The notes under the pieces were generated by a model. That model saw only the letters and a list, made by a program, of their open reading frames with translations, made no database searches and was not told where the DNA came from. From a bacterium (GTDB lineage: Bacteria; Bdellovibrionota; FAC87; UBA2466), in the NCBI GenBank assembly GCA_022842225.1, contig JALHPX010000207.1, forward strand, positions 1-5,958: 5,958 bases of DNA, given 5' to 3'. Shown one piece after another: positions 4,932-5,958 of this stretch. Each line of letters starts with the position of its first letter. Within the stretch, counting starts at the first letter, position 1. A program made the position numbers and the translations under genes.

Positions 4932-5958
4932 CTACATATTCATATGAAGCTGCAGATTTTCTAGAATAGTCGCAGGAATTGCGGCTGGCTCGGTGATTAC
5001 GTCCTTAGGAAACGTCGGACGCTTATCCGTCGCAGCCCAGAGCTTCTCCGAAACAATACAAACCGCCGCATCGATTGCAGCCGCCTGCTGGTAGTCAAAC
5101 GGAATGGCGCTCGATGCATTGGCAGCGAGATCCGATTCAGCCGTACCCGTCTTCTTCACGCAGGTTTCGAGTTTGCTTACCGTCGCAGCGCGAGGCTGCT
5201 TCCAGGTCGTACCCACCGCGGGGAGAGCCGCGTAAAGATCTTCCTCACGGAAAGCAATCTTATCGTCGACTGTGGGATTAGGCATCGCGTAGACTTCCAT
5301 GTCGGGCGACACACCGACGATTTGATTGGTTCGTCCCGATGGCATGTAGAAACGGGCCACCGTTTTCTTCTCGTAGATAGGCAATTTGCCTGTTCCAAAA
5401 CGACCTAGGTTTTGCACACTGCCCTTACCAAACGTGCGCTCGCCCACCAAGAAGGCGCGTTGATAATCTTGCAATCCACCCGCCATGATTTCACTCGCAC
5501 TCGCAGAGCCAGAGTTAATCAGCAGGACCATGGGCAGGAGGCTCGTGGCTTTTTCGGGAGTTCCCATCGGCAAGCGAGTCACCCGACCGCCAGCGCCCAA
5601 TTCCTTGGTCAATACCGTCGCTTCACCGGTCTTCAGCTCTAAGAAAGCATTGGAAATGCAATCCGCTTCGGAGAGCAATCCTCCCCCGTTGTCCCGAATA
5701 TCAAACACCAAGCTCTTGGCGCCCGATGCGGCGACACTCTTCAGAGCGGCCTTCACTTCCGGGCAGGAGGTAGGATTTCCCTTCGAGTCATATTCGACGA
5801 ATGAGCGCAGCTTAATCAGAGCCACATCTTTCTTCGGTCCGACCATTTTGTAGGTGAGGTTTTTGATCGAGATTTTAGCGCGCTTGATCCTCAGAGTAAC
5901 TGTCGTCGTCCCGCGCTCGACTTCAATCTCAACTTCCACACCTTCTTTGCCGCGGATT
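4932..5958 (-). CDS. S41-family C-terminal processing peptidase (CtpA/Prc-like), N-terminus outside window
   Basis: This is a serine protease with a Ser/Lys dyad that trims or degrades periplasmic proteins from their C-termini. The frame stays open to the window edge, and the first visible residues (IRGKEGVEVEIEVER) are the end of the PDZ domain, so the GTG at 5939 is not the start. Numbering from that GTG: IRDNGGGLL (81-89), the active-site block SGSASASEIMAGG (143-155) with nucleophile Ser147, FGKGSVQ (170-176) with Lys172 and Gln176, then MPSGRTNQIVGVSPD (199-213). The Ser-to-Lys distance of 25 matches CtpB and Prc. A C-terminal extension of about 118 residues (218-335) follows the PDI/PDM-type motif; it holds two Cys (260 and 294), possibly a disulphide. 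The signal peptide and PDZ core are not visible. It is convergent with the lipoprotein pair and separated by a hairpin, so it is probably not in their operon. Confidence 0.93.
   Translation of the reverse strand, partial: IRGKEGVEVEIEVERGTTTVTLRIKRAKISIKNLTYKMVGPKKDVALIKLRSFVEYDSKGNPTSCPEVKAALKSVAASGAKSLVFDIRDNGGGLLSEADCISNAFLELKTGEATVLTKELGAGGRVTRLPMGTPEKATSLLPMVLLINSGSASASEIMAGGLQDYQRAFLVGERTFGKGSVQNLGRFGTGKLPIYEKKTVARFYMPSGRTNQIVGVSPDMEVYAMPNPTVDDKIAFREEDLYAALPAVGTTWKQPRAATVSKLETCVKKTGTAESDLAANASSAIPFDYQQAAAIDAAVCIVSEKLWAATDKRPTFPKDVITEPAAIPATILENLQLHMNM

Noticed and set aside
5485..5853. Plus-strand open frame of 122 codons opposite the S41 protease
   Set aside because: It is fully antisense to the catalytic region of a confident protease gene, and its peptide has no family features.
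1..5958. CRISPR array, tRNA/rRNA, toxin-antitoxin, transposase or phage genes
   Set aside because: I found no spaced direct repeats, cloverleaf sequence, small paired genes or transposase/integrase motifs on either strand.

Overview
The window reads as an ordinary chromosomal stretch of a Gram-negative bacterium. It holds six protein-coding genes, two of them cut by the window edges. There is no sign of a mobile element, RNA gene or CRISPR array. The organism has a cell envelope with exported c-type haem proteins, lipoproteins with an L-P-A-C lipobox, a C-terminal-processing (S41) protease and envelope glycosyltransferases. The coding style and moderate GC content would fit a deltaproteobacterium-like lineage such as Bdellovibrionota/Oligoflexia. 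That placement is an impression only; nothing here is a firm taxonomic marker.

Layout. (1) At 1-947 (+) is the 3' part of an exported protein with two haem-binding CxxCH modules flanking an Ig-like domain; the two modules are visibly duplicated copies. (2) At 940-1659 (-) is a family 2 glycosyltransferase of the polyprenyl-phosphate-sugar synthase type, convergent with gene 1 so that the two stops overlap by eight bases. (3) Divergent from it, 1703-3322 (+) encodes a multi-pass membrane protein that looks like a GT-C/GT39-type sugar transferase. A GT2 enzyme that charges a lipid carrier next to a GT-C enzyme that uses the charged carrier is a familiar functional pairing, so these two probably decorate an envelope glycan or protein together. 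The 3' end of gene 3 is strikingly C-rich and G-poor on the coding strand, like a Rho loading site.

(4) At 3323-3437 is a compact promoter region: a GTGAC-N7-GTCAC palindrome, a -35/-10 pair with a perfect TATAAT, and a good ribosome binding site before a TTG start. It drives two tandem genes (3438-4130 and 4162-4869). Both encode about 230-residue lipoproteins that are clear paralogues of one another and belong to no family I recognise. (5) At 4876-4922 a long two-part hairpin separates the lipoprotein pair from (6) a convergent S41-family protease (4932-5958, -), whose N-terminal part lies outside the window.

The parts most likely to be undescribed are the tandem lipoprotein pair and the duplicated CxxCH/Ig-like protein. 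Neither shows a defence-like or mobile system. Everything else is recognisable, and I see no evidence of an exotic system.
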